From NCBI RefSeq assembly GCF_025808395.1, contig NZ_CP075524.1, positions 1,860,001 to 1,924,000 on the forward strand: a DNA stretch of 64,000 bases, in the 5' to 3' direction. Positions 51,964 to 59,914 of this stretch are shown piece after piece (within the stretch, counting starts at the first letter, position 1; the number at the start of each line of letters is the position of its first letter). The position numbers and the translations under genes are program-made. The stretch comes from Microcella sp. GTDB lineage: Bacteria; Actinomycetota; Actinomycetes; Actinomycetales; Microbacteriaceae. The notes below the pieces were generated by a model that was not told where the DNA came from, ran no database searches, and saw only the letters and a program-made list of their open reading frames with translations.

Positions 51964-53291
51964 TGGTTCGCGATCTCCTGCTCATATGACGCCTTCAGCT
52001 GCGCCACCGCGTCTGCGGGCGAGAGAGTGCCCAAGAACACTGCTGCATTCACGCGGTAGAACAGGTCGATCGTCGCCTGCGGCATGACGCTGTCGAAGGC
52101 GAAGGTGACGCCATCTGTCGATGCCGAGAGCTGCTCGAACTGCTCACGCAGCAGCGGGTTCTGAATCTTCGAGGGGTCACCTTCAGGGTGGTTCGAGCCC
52201 TGCGTCTGGTAGATCTCGACGAAGATGTCTTGGTTGGCCGGGTCAGCCAAGAACTCGAGGAACTGCACCGCGAGGTCTTGGTTGCGAGCCGTGTTGGTGA
52301 TCGAGATGGCGATCTCGGGGCCGCCTGCACCGATCTTCGGGTACGGGGCGCCCTCGAGCATCGGGATGAAGAACGAGCTCACATTGCCCTCGCCGAAGCT
52401 CTCGAGCATGAGGTTGTTCTCCCAGCTGCCGACCAGGTAGTAGGCCGCCCCGTTGTCGATGAAGAGCGGTGCACCGCCACCGCTCAGCTGACCGGCGTCG
52501 GGGTTCGTGAGCCCACTCGCACCCCACTCGGCGAAGGCCTGGTATGCCTTGACCATGGCGGGGTGGTCAACGGGAATCTCGCCGGCGAACATCTCAGTGA
52601 AGACGGTCTCACCGAGCTCACCGCCCACGATGGCGCTGATGAACCAGGCGCCGACGTAGCCTTCGAGGTTGGCAACAGAGAACCCGACCGCGTCGGTGTT
52701 GTCCATGACCTGCTGGCCGTTTTCGAGCAACTCTTCCCAGGTCTCAGGAGTGTCGGCCGGGTCGAGACCGGCCTCCTCCAGGAGCGCGTTGTTCTGGAAA
52801 ATCGTGAAGAGGTTGCCAGCGCCGTAGGGCATGCCGAGAATGCGACCGGCAGGGTCGTATCCCTCGCGGTTGACGTTGAAGCCCTGGAGCGAGTCGAGGG
52901 TCTTTTGCGACAACAACGGCTCGAGGTCGACGAAGAAGTCTCCGAAGGAGATGGTCGGGCCACCTGCGTACTGCACGCGAATATCGGGCCCGGTGCCGGC
53001 GATCATCGCCGCCTGAAACTGGGCGCTGTTCGTCGAGATGTCTTGACCCTGCTGAGCGGTCGTGATCTTGACTCCGGGGTTCGCCTCTTCGAAGGCAACC
53101 GCCATCCGGTCGAGGAACGAGTTCTCGAGGTCGGGCTCACCGTTGTCGAGGGTGCGCCCGAGAATTCCGGTGTCCCAGATGAGAAGCTCTTGAACCTCTC
53201 CGTCGGCGGGAGTCGCCGGAGCACAGGCGGCCATACCCACCATGACACCGGCGGTGAGGAGCGCAAGCGCTCCTGCTTTTCGTGTCTTCAT
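51960..53291 (-). CDS. extracellular sugar-binding lipoprotein of ABC importer
   Basis: A 443-aa solute-binding protein. Start ATG 53291 has AAGGA about 9 nt upstream. The signal peptide MKTRKAGALALLTAGVMVG ends in a lipobox-like MAAC, so Cys23 would be lipidated. The mature protein has the family-1 layout (FEEANPGVKITTAQQGQD, then GPDIRVQYAGGPTISF, then the helix 9 region). Captures the oligosaccharide or sugar for the two permeases. Promoter in the 53292-53730 gap. Confidence 0.95.
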   Translation of the reverse strand: MKTRKAGALALLTAGVMVGMAACAPATPADGEVQELLIWDTGILGRTLDNGEPDLENSFLDRMAVAFEEANPGVKITTAQQGQDISTNSAQFQAAMIAGTGPDIRVQYAGGPTISFGDFFVDLEPLLSQKTLDSLQGFNVNREGYDPAGRILGMPYGAGNLFTIFQNNALLEEAGLDPADTPETWEELLENGQQVMDNTDAVGFSVANLEGYVGAWFISAIVGGELGETVFTEMFAGEIPVDHPAMVKAYQAFAEWGASGLTNPDAGQLSGGGAPLFIDNGAAYYLVGSWENNLMLESFGEGNVSSFFIPMLEGAPYPKIGAGGPEIAISITNTARNQDLAVQFLEFLADPANQDIFVEIYQTQGSNHPEGDPSKIQNPLLREQFEQLSASTDGVTFAFDSVMPQATIDLFYRVNAAVFLGTLSPADAVAQLKASYEQEIANQ

Positions 53292-53548
53292 TGCTGTGTC
53301 CTTCCATTCGGAGCACTCGACTGGCGGGAGCCGGTCGGGGTGTTTCGCGCGTTCGATCGCACCACGACTGTGCGCTGCGATCGAGCGGCGAGCTTCGCGC
53401 GGGCCGGGGTGCCCGTCGAAGAGACTGAGGGTCGCGAAAAGGATGGCAGGCAGGGCGTTCGTCCGGCGTTCGCCGGTGGGGCCCACATCAACTGCGACAT
53501 CATCGTCCCGTTTCTCCGCACAGCGGCCAGAGCCGCGCTTGTTTCGCC

Positions 53549-53640
53549 ATTAGATCATACCTAGCCCACGATTGCGCAAGATGGTGGATGAAATTGTTAC
53601 CGGACTCACGCTTCGGCTTGCGGCTAACATATGATCTAAT
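53549..53640. promoter_or_regulatory. divergent promoter region with GntR operator pair (gap 53292-53730)
   Basis: ATTAGATCATA at 53549-53559 and its exact reverse complement TATGATCTAAT at 53630-53640 lie in the 439-bp gap between the binding-protein gene and the enolase-type gene. The first copy continues into ATCATACCTA, shared with 48198-48207. Each half centres on GATC. They are the best candidates for the GntR repressor encoded two genes away. The rest of the gap is C/G-rich with no supported gene. Confidence 0.5.
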
Positions 53641-53730
53641 GATGCATCGCACGGTGGCGATCGTGGGTTTCCCCCAGTTTCGCCGTCGCGGCGGCTCAAG
53701 CTTCTCGATCGTGAAGGCGGACAACGGCCC

Positions 53731-54930
53731 ATGAATATCGACTCCGTCGACTTCTACTACGCATCGATGCCCGAGGTGACCCTCGAGGCCGACGGCAGTC
53801 AAGACGCGCTGCTCGTGCGCGTGGTCGCCGACGGCCACGTCGGCTGGGGCGAATGCGAAGCGTCGCCCCTGACCTCGATCGCCGCCTTCGTGACCCCGCG
53901 CTCGCACGGAGTGTGCCAGCCCGTCGCGGCATCCGTCATCGGCGAGCGCGTCGACAGCCCCGACGACATTCACCGTCTTGCCCAACTGGTGGGCCGCAAC
54001 AGCATGGACCTGTTGCAGGCCGGCCACACCTGGTCTGGCATCGAGATCGCGCTGTGGGATCTGCTCGGCAAAGTGCGTGAAGAACCCGTGTGGCGCATGC
54101 TGGGCTACACCGAGAACCACGCCAAACTGCCCTACGCATCGATGCTCATGGGAGACACGCCGCAGGGCACCCTTGATCGAGCCCGCCTCGCGCGGCAGAA
54201 CGGCTTTCGCGCCGTCAAGTTCGGGTGGGGTAGCTACGGCACCGGCTCGGCAGCTGACGATGCCGACCACGTCGCCGCCGCCCGTGAGGGCCTCGGCGAC
54301 GACGCACAGCTCTTGATTGACGCCGGCCAGATCTGGGGCGACGACGTTGATGCTGCCATCGCTCGACTCGAAGCGCTCGAGAACGCGCACGCCACGTGGC
54401 TCGAAGAGCCCTTCGTGCCGCACGCCTATGTGGCGCACGCTGCCCTCGCATCGCGAGCGCGCACGGTCGGTATTGCCGGTGGCGAGGGTGCGCACACGGT
54501 GCACATGGCCACCAACCTCATCGACTACGGCAACGTGCGCTTCATTCAGGTTGACGCGGCGCGCATCGGAGGCATCGGCCCGTCGAAGGCAGTGGCCGAC
54601 CACGCCGTGCGGCACGGCGTCACCTACGTCAACCACACCTTTACGTCGCACCTCGCCCTCTCGGCCTCACTGCAGCCCTATGCCGGTCTGGCCGAGCACC
54701 GCATTTGCGAATACCCCGTCGAGCCCAAGCAGGTAGCACTGGCGATCTCGAGCAATCACATTCGGCCAGACGAGAACGGTGAGGTGCGGGCACCGGATGC
54801 TCCGGGGCTGGGTATCGACGTCGACCTCGTGGGTCTCGTGCCCTACTTGCGACACGTCGAGATCTCGATCGACCACGAGCGCGTCTACACGAGCCCCGAT
54901 GTGCCCCTTAGGGTGAGTGAAGTCGTCTAG
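53731..54930 (+). CDS. enolase-superfamily sugar-acid dehydratase (MR/MLE group)
   Basis: A 399-aa enzyme. The N-terminal capping domain covers about 1-130. In the barrel, AVKFGWG near residue 160 supplies the first base region, then metal ligands Asp in LIDAGQIW (near 196), Glu in WLEEPF (near 224) and Glu in GGEGAH (near 250), and HTF near residue 307 supplies the catalytic His. Such enzymes dehydrate aldonates to 2-keto-3-deoxy acids. With the downstream SDR and SMP-30 genes this fits step three of an oxidative sugar route; the exact acid is undetermined. Confidence 0.88.
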   Translation: MNIDSVDFYYASMPEVTLEADGSQDALLVRVVADGHVGWGECEASPLTSIAAFVTPRSHGVCQPVAASVIGERVDSPDDIHRLAQLVGRNSMDLLQAGHTWSGIEIALWDLLGKVREEPVWRMLGYTENHAKLPYASMLMGDTPQGTLDRARLARQNGFRAVKFGWGSYGTGSAADDADHVAAAREGLGDDAQLLIDAGQIWGDDVDAAIARLEALENAHATWLEEPFVPHAYVAHAALASRARTVGIAGGEGAHTVHMATNLIDYGNVRFIQVDAARIGGIGPSKAVADHAVRHGVTYVNHTFTSHLALSASLQPYAGLAEHRICEYPVEPKQVALAISSNHIRPDENGEVRAPDAPGLGIDVDLVGLVPYLRHVEISIDHERVYTSPDVPLRVSEVV

Positions 54931-54948
54931 GCAACGAGGAGGTCGCGA

Positions 54949-55716
54949 GTGGCAGAGATCTCAGGTGACGCAGACCGAGGCTCTGGCTACGCCATGCGCG
55001 GCCTGCAGGCGCGTGTCATCGACGGCGTCGGTCGGCAGATCGTCGGCGGCCACTACGCCCCGGGTGATCTGCTGCCTCGTGAAGCCGAGCTCACCGACGA
55101 ATACGCAGTCTCGCGCACCTCGGTGCGCGAAGGCATGCGCGTGCTCGCGGCAAAGGGGCTCGTCGACATTCGACAGAAGGTCGGCACCCGGGTGCGGCAG
55201 CCAGAGTTCTGGAACGTCTTCGACAGCGACATCTTGCGGTGGCACTCAGAGGTCGGCCGCGGCGACGAGATCATGCGCAACCTCGTCGAGGTGCGGCAGA
55301 TCATGGAGCCGGCCGCAGCGCGGCTGGCCGCCGGGCGTGCGTCGATGGACGACCTTCGCCGCATGGACGACGCGTTGCACGACATGGTCGCCAACGCCGA
55401 CAACCGCGAGGGCTACGCCCACGCCGACGTCGAGTTTCACCTCTCGGTCTACGCGGCATCGCACAACGTGCTGCTGCGCCAGTTCGGCAGCGTCGTCGCC
55501 GACTTCATGTATGCCTCGTTCAACGTGCAGCAGGCGACAGCGGCCGACGACGAGGTCTTTCGCGAAGACGCCGCGACGCACGCCGCCGTCTTCGAGGCGA
55601 TCAACCGCGGCAACGGAGAGAAGGCGGCCGAAGCCATGCTGCACGTCGTGCTCGACGGCAAGAACGCGCTCATCAAGGCTCTCAGCGATCAGCGCGACGC
55701 CGCCCCGGCGCACTAG
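54949..55716 (+). CDS. GntR/FadR-family regulator with FCD domain
   Basis: A 255-aa repressor starting at GTG 54949 with GAGGAGG about 8 nt upstream. N-terminal GntR winged helix at residues 20-85 (GDLLPREAELTDEYAVSRTS), then the all-helical FCD effector domain (VEVRQIMEPAAARLAAGRAS; metal-site residues D and H in DVEFHLSVYAASHN). Probably binds a sugar acid or 2-keto-3-deoxy acid and controls the island through the ATTAGATCATA-type sites. Confidence 0.93.
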   Translation: MAEISGDADRGSGYAMRGLQARVIDGVGRQIVGGHYAPGDLLPREAELTDEYAVSRTSVREGMRVLAAKGLVDIRQKVGTRVRQPEFWNVFDSDILRWHSEVGRGDEIMRNLVEVRQIMEPAAARLAAGRASMDDLRRMDDALHDMVANADNREGYAHADVEFHLSVYAASHNVLLRQFGSVVADFMYASFNVQQATAADDEVFREDAATHAAVFEAINRGNGEKAAEAMLHVVLDGKNALIKALSDQRDAAPAH

Positions 55717-55737
55717 GGCCCCGCGCGGAGTCGGCGC

Positions 55738-56649
55738 ATGACCGCCCAACCCCCGGTGCACCTCGCCCACGGCGCCGTGAGCGCCACTGTTCTGCCCGAC
55801 GAAGGCGGCGTTCTCATCGACCTGCTCGTGCACGGTCGGCCGGTGCTCGCCCGCACTCCCTGGGCAAGCGCTGTCGCACCGGCTGCACGACCGGCGCCCA
55901 CCGAAGACGAATGGGTCGCGCGGTGGCGCGGCGGCTGGCAACTGTGTTTTCCGACGGCGGGCCAGCCCGACGCTCGCGCGCAGCCAGCCCAGTCGTTTCA
56001 CGGAGTCGCGTCGCAAGCGCCGTGGCTGCTCGTGTCGCAGTCGACCGACAGCGCGGCGCTCGGCTGGAACGACCGCGAGGGCCTGTGGGCAGAGCGGCTC
56101 TGGCGCGCGACCGAGCACGGCATCTCGGTGGCCACGAGGGTCGGCAACGATGGCGATGACACTCGTGTGCTCGCTATCGCCGAGCACCTGATTCTCGGGG
56201 GCGACGTGCTCGCTGGGCCGTTAGCCATCGACGTCGACCCCGCGACGATGCTGCGCCCGCTCGACTATGCGGGCCTGCCCGCGGGCGATGCGACGCCGTG
56301 GCCGGGCGACGACGCAGAGCGGTTCACGATCGTCGATGCCGCGACTCCCGCGCGCGTCGCCGCGCTGCAGACTGTGCGCCCCCAGCGGGTGAAGGTCACC
56401 GGCCCGCACGTGCGGGCCGCGGTGAGCTGGCAGGGCGAGACGCTGCCGCACGCACTGCTGTGGCAAGAGCTCGGCGTCTCGACTGAGCCCCCGTGGAACG
56501 GCGAGGTGATGGCGCTCGGCATAGAACCCACCTCGACACCGCACGGCGGCGGAACCGCGCTCGACGATGGTCTCGTGCGGTTGCCGCCCGGAGGCGAGCT
56601 CACCTGGAGTGTCGACCTGCACGTGACCTGGACGAAAGAGACCCCATGA
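55738..56649 (+). CDS. aldose 1-epimerase (mutarotase)-like protein
   Basis: A 303-aa galactose-mutarotase-fold protein. PDEGGVLIDLLVHGRPVL (residues 21-38) matches the strand-turn opening of the superfamily, and FHGVASQAPWLLV (near 92) includes the conserved HG region. The last third (ALLWQELGVSTEPPWNGEVMALGIEPTS, broken here for length) resembles the DUF4432/YeaD-type end with E-P. It would interconvert anomers before oxidation by the SDR. Confidence in the fold is higher than in the reaction. Confidence 0.7.
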   Translation: MTAQPPVHLAHGAVSATVLPDEGGVLIDLLVHGRPVLARTPWASAVAPAARPAPTEDEWVARWRGGWQLCFPTAGQPDARAQPAQSFHGVASQAPWLLVSQSTDSAALGWNDREGLWAERLWRATEHGISVATRVGNDGDDTRVLAIAEHLILGGDVLAGPLAIDVDPATMLRPLDYAGLPAGDATPWPGDDAERFTIVDAATPARVAALQTVRPQRVKVTGPHVRAAVSWQGETLPHALLWQELGVSTEPPWNGEVMALGIEPTSTPHGGGTALDDGLVRLPPGGELTWSVDLHVTWTKETP

Positions 56650-57386
56650 CCCCACCTTCGACATCAGAACCGTTGCGCACGATCGTCACCGGCGCATCGA
56701 ACGGCATCGGCGCGGCGATCGCCGACCGGCTGCGAGCCCGCGGCGACCGTGTCATCGGTCTCGATCGTGAGGAGGGGCCCGATGTCGTGCTCACCGACCT
56801 CGCAGACCCCGGTGCTCGCGCAAGCGGTGCCGCGACCGCGCTCGAGCGCCTGGGCGGCGTCGACGTGCTCGTGACCGTGGCGGGCATCTTTCGGCAGGGC
56901 TCGATTCACGACAGCGACTTCGACGACTGGCGCGCCGTCTGGGCGGTGAATCTGGATGCTCCCCTCGACCTCATGCGCCAGCTCAGCCCGCACATGATCG
57001 AGCAGGGGTTCGGGCGCATCGTGACGATCACGAGCGTGCACGCCCGACAGGCGCAACCGGGGTGCCTCGCCTATGACGTGTCGAAAGCGGGCCTCGAGGC
57101 CGCGACCCGTTCTGCTGCACTCGATCTCGCTCCGCACGGCGTGCTCGCCAACGCCGTCGCGCCGGGCTTCGTGCGCACGCGCATGAGCCTGCTGCCCGAC
57201 GGATCCGACGAGACCGACACCGACGCATTCCGTCAGCAGTATGTCGAAAGCGGCAAGCTGCCGCTGGGCCGCGGTGCGCTGCCCACCGAGGTGGCACCGG
57301 CCGTCGACTTTCTCTCTGCACGCGAGAACACCTACATCACCGGCCAGGTGCTGACCGTCGACGGCGGTCTCACCATGACGTTCTAG
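56646..57386 (+). CDS. short-chain dehydrogenase, putative sugar 1-dehydrogenase
   Basis: A 246-aa classical SDR starting at ATG 56646 (overlap ATGA). Cofactor motif TGASNGIGAA (residues 15-24), catalytic Ser/Tyr/Lys in ITSVHARQAQPG and AYDVSKAG (Tyr near 141, Lys near 145), and the C-terminal GQVLTVDGGLTMTF. L in the cofactor-following region (GLDREEG) suggests NAD. Between a mutarotase-like and an SMP-30 gene, oxidation of an aldose to its lactone is the simplest reading. Confidence 0.9.
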   Translation: MTPPSTSEPLRTIVTGASNGIGAAIADRLRARGDRVIGLDREEGPDVVLTDLADPGARASGAATALERLGGVDVLVTVAGIFRQGSIHDSDFDDWRAVWAVNLDAPLDLMRQLSPHMIEQGFGRIVTITSVHARQAQPGCLAYDVSKAGLEAATRSAALDLAPHGVLANAVAPGFVRTRMSLLPDGSDETDTDAFRQQYVESGKLPLGRGALPTEVAPAVDFLSARENTYITGQVLTVDGGLTMTF

Positions 57387-57397
57387 GGGCACGAACG

Positions 57398-58237
57398 ATG
57401 ACGATGCTCGACGGTCTCGGCTTTCCTGAAGCACTGCGCTGGCGCGGAGAGTCTCTCTGGTTCAGCGACATGTTCCGCTCACGCGTGATGCGCTGGCAAC
57501 CGGGCCGGCCGGCCGAGACCGTGCTCGACCTCGAGGGGGGCGGCCCCACCATGCCGGGTGGCCTCGGATGGCTGCCCGACGGTTCGCTGCTCGTCGTCGA
57601 CTGCACCGAGCGTCGCCTGTTGCGCGAGCACGACGGCACCGTCACGACGCACGCCGACCTGTCGGGCCTGATGACGCATTCCGCGAACGACATGCACGTC
57701 GATCCTGACGGCACTGCCTGGGTGGGCGGCTACGGTTTCGACCCCGAGGCCGACGAGCCTGTCGCTGCGCCGCTCGTGCGCGTGCATCCCGATGGCACCG
57801 TCTCGACCACTGCGGCCGCCTTCGTCTTCGCGAACGGCTGCGAGCGCGAGGCGAGCGGGGCCTTGCTCGTGGCCGAGACCTTCGCCGACCGGGTGAGCGC
57901 GCTCTCGAGCCAGAACGAGCTCAGCGTGCGGGCGAGGCTCGCGTCGGGCAGCGGGCCAGACGGCCTGTCGATCGCACCAGACGGCACGGTCTATGTGGCA
58001 CTGGCCTTCGCGGGCGCCCTCGTGCGCCTCGCGTCGGCCGACGCGGGGCCGGATGCTGCTGCCGAGCTCGTGCATGCCCCCAAGCCGATCGCCGACGGGC
58101 CGGGAGCCGGGCCGCTCGGCGTCTACGACTGCGCCGTGCACCCTGACGGCACCCGCATCGCGGTCGCGATGGCGAGCCTCGACGAGGCCCTCGCCGAGCG
58201 CGTCGACACCGGCCGCATCGTGTTACTCGATCTCTAG
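57398..58237 (+). CDS. SMP-30/gluconolactonase family lactonase
   Basis: A 279-aa six-bladed propeller. GLGFPEALRWRGESLWFSDM gives the first metal-ligand Glu (residue about 9), ANDMHVDPDGTAWVG supplies Asn/Asp ligands (near 93), and GPDGLSIAPDGTVYVAL supplies the catalytic Asp (near 188). Hydrolyses aldonolactones to aldonates. It ends with a TAG directly followed, in the same frame, by the remnant crcB sequence, so the island boundary is at this stop. Confidence 0.92.
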   Translation: MTMLDGLGFPEALRWRGESLWFSDMFRSRVMRWQPGRPAETVLDLEGGGPTMPGGLGWLPDGSLLVVDCTERRLLREHDGTVTTHADLSGLMTHSANDMHVDPDGTAWVGGYGFDPEADEPVAAPLVRVHPDGTVSTTAAAFVFANGCEREASGALLVAETFADRVSALSSQNELSVRARLASGSGPDGLSIAPDGTVYVALAFAGALVRLASADAGPDAAAELVHAPKPIADGPGAGPLGVYDCAVHPDGTRIAVAMASLDEALAERVDTGRIVLLDL

Positions 58238-58615
58238 GGGTTCGTCGCGGCCTATGGTCGGGTCGCATCCTTCGTGCTCGGCCTGCTCGTCGCCGCCCTC
58301 TGGCCGCCCGTGCCGAGCTGGGTGCGCGTGGGGCTCGGCCCAGGCATCCTCGGCTCGTTCACGACGTTCTCGGCCCTCGCTATCTCGGTCGTCGCCCTGG
58401 CGCGCTCCGGCGAGGTCCTCGTCGCGTTGCTGTCGATCGTGCTGAGCATCGGGTTCGGGATGCTCTCCGCCTGGGCCGGCCTCGCCCTCGGTGCCCGGCT
58501 CAACCCGCGGCAGACTCCCGAATTCAAGGAAGTCGACGAGTGGCCCCCCTCGTGCTGCTCGCCGTCGCCGTGGGCGGAGCCCTCGGCGCCGTGCTGCGTC
58601 AACTCACGTCGGTGA
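58238..58615 (+). pseudogene. 5'-truncated crcB subunit-1 remnant
   Basis: From about 58268 the frame matches the intact subunit 1 (37921-38361) from FVLGLLVAALW through GPGILGSFTTFSALA to LSAWAGLALGARL, but the first 60 or so residues, including helix 1 and the Asn-bearing start of helix 2, are missing. The original stop is also gone, so the frame reads on into the second crcB gene to 58615. GTG 58274 could start a 113-aa product that lacks half the channel. Homology begins about 30 bp after the SMP-30 stop, which marks the likely deletion or insertion junction. Confidence 0.75.
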
Positions 58616-58914
58616 ATCTCGCGGGCCGCGGTCGTGTGCCGCTCGGCGTGCTCGTGGTCAACGTCGTCGGGTCGTTCATCGCCGGAGTCGCCCTCGGCGC
58701 CCCGCTCGACCCCACGGTGCAGCTGATTATCGTCAGCGGCCTGTGCGGCGGCCTCACAACCTTCAGCACCTTCGCCGTCGAGACCATTCAGCTCGTGATG
58801 GCCGGCAAGCACCGGGCCGCGCTCATGAGCGTCGGCCGAAACCTCGTCTTCGGCATCGCGGCTGCCCTGATCGGCCCCACGCTCGGCCTGTCCCTCGGCA
58901 TCACCCTCGCCTGA
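58540..58914 (+). CDS. crcB: fluoride ion channel CrcB/Fluc, second paralogue
   Basis: A 124-aa full-length subunit starting at GTG 58540, with GGAAG about 12 nt upstream. Motifs VGGALGAVLRQL, VNVVGSFIAGVALG and GLCGGLTTFSTFAVET are intact. It is close to 38358-38723, and 64 bases are identical. With its partner gene truncated, it may be non-functional, homodimeric, or pair with the product at 37921. Confidence 0.88.
   Translation: MAPLVLLAVAVGGALGAVLRQLTSVNLAGRGRVPLGVLVVNVVGSFIAGVALGAPLDPTVQLIIVSGLCGGLTTFSTFAVETIQLVMAGKHRAALMSVGRNLVFGIAAALIGPTLGLSLGITLA
58544..58607 (+). repeat. 64-bp exact direct repeat, copy 2 (crcB)
   Basis: Identical to 38362-38425; see that entry for the paired copy and orientation. 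Confidence 0.85.
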
Positions 58915-59242
58915 CCGGCCACTGACCAAGCAGCTGGCCAGGCGAGCAAATCCCACAATCCCATCTCGGCGGCCTCTGTCGTATTTGTGGTGTGGCGCCG
59001 AGAGACGCCGCAGATCATGCGGGCCAGTGTGCTCGAGAGCACTGCAGTGTTGGCTAGATCGGGCGCTCGCTGTAGGGCGTGATAGCCGACCTGTAAACCC
59101 AAACAGAAGTGGGTACTTGCAGCTAGACGTGGAAGCCAGGGCTGAGACCGGTGAGTTCGCTTCAAGGCAGGTGGAGTGGGGGTCGCTATGGCGAAAGTCT
59201 GCGAGCCACGTTCAATAAAGCAGCCAGGTCGCAGGCCAGGCG
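58915..59242. other. 328-bp non-coding junction
   Basis: Between the crcB paralogue and the papain-like gene. Composition turns AT-richer than upstream. I see no tRNA-like structure, insertion-sequence end, or convincing terminator; short ORFs here have no coding character. It is the boundary between the sugar island and the accessory operon. Confidence 0.6.
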
Positions 59243-59914
59243 CTACACCACCCTTGCCAAAGTGACCGCTTCCTGGCCGAACGCGGACAGGTAGTCGTGA
59301 TCGAGCCACCCATAGCCGCCGGCAGCCCAGCCTTCTCCCCAACTGTTCTGAACGAGAAAGTAGCGTTGCCCCGCAACCGTAGCTGCTCCGACGCACGCAA
59401 CCGCGTGCCTGCCAAGGGGCTTCGAGGCTGAATTAACGGCAACCACTCCCGATGCGGGCGGCCAGTAGAACTCACCCGTCACCTCAATCACGACTAGCGC
59501 GAGCTGGCCTCGGGCAAGTACCGCTTCGAGCTCCGCTTCGACTCCGTCCCGAGCTAGTCGGAAGTGCAAAGAGGCACCCTGACGCCACGGTGGCAACCCG
59601 GCTCTAGATGGGGCTGGCTCAGTTAGTTCTGCTAGCCCAGGATTGAACGGCCAGTCGGCTAGGGTTGGTTGACCATCGCTCTTGAGCGCGTCTGCGATCG
59701 CGGCGGTCGAAGTTCCGTGTTCGCTGGTTCGGCCTTGACGATGGGCGTGCGCCCAAAGCGCTTCAGGAGCCAAAGAGGCGATATCCTCTCCCTCCCGCGT
59801 TCGCTCGGCTTCATGTACAAGAGACATGGCAAAGGGGACGCACAGAGGTCGATTGCCCTGGGAATGGACGACCTCCGTCACCTGACTTCGAAGATCGATG
59901 TCAGGGTACGTCAC
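59243..59914 (-). CDS. cytoplasmic papain-like (C1A) cysteine peptidase
   Basis: A 223-aa C1A-fold peptidase with the complete active site: Gln19 (oxyanion) and Cys25 in the segment QGNRPLCVPFAMS, His170 in GRHAVACVG, and Asn190 in VQNSWGEGWAAGGYGW. These resemble papain's own positions for the first two. There is no signal peptide and no propeptide, unusual because most papain-like enzymes are secreted zymogens; an active enzyme in the cytoplasm would need an inhibitor. Its start overlaps the upstream ImmA-chagasin gene by 4 bp, so the probable inhibitor is made just before it. Last gene of the operon. Confidence 0.85.
   Translation of the reverse strand: MTYPDIDLRSQVTEVVHSQGNRPLCVPFAMSLVHEAERTREGEDIASLAPEALWAHAHRQGRTSEHGTSTAAIADALKSDGQPTLADWPFNPGLAELTEPAPSRAGLPPWRQGASLHFRLARDGVEAELEAVLARGQLALVVIEVTGEFYWPPASGVVAVNSASKPLGRHAVACVGAATVAGQRYFLVQNSWGEGWAAGGYGWLDHDYLSAFGQEAVTLARVV

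Noticed and set aside
53292..53730. Small RNA or attenuator in the importer-dehydratase gap
   Set aside because: Only operator-like repeats stand out; no convincing hairpin plus U tract was seen.
58985..59218. 77-aa plus-strand ORF in the junction after crcB
   Set aside because: No ribosome-binding site, promoter box or recognisable protein pattern; composition matches non-coding sequence.
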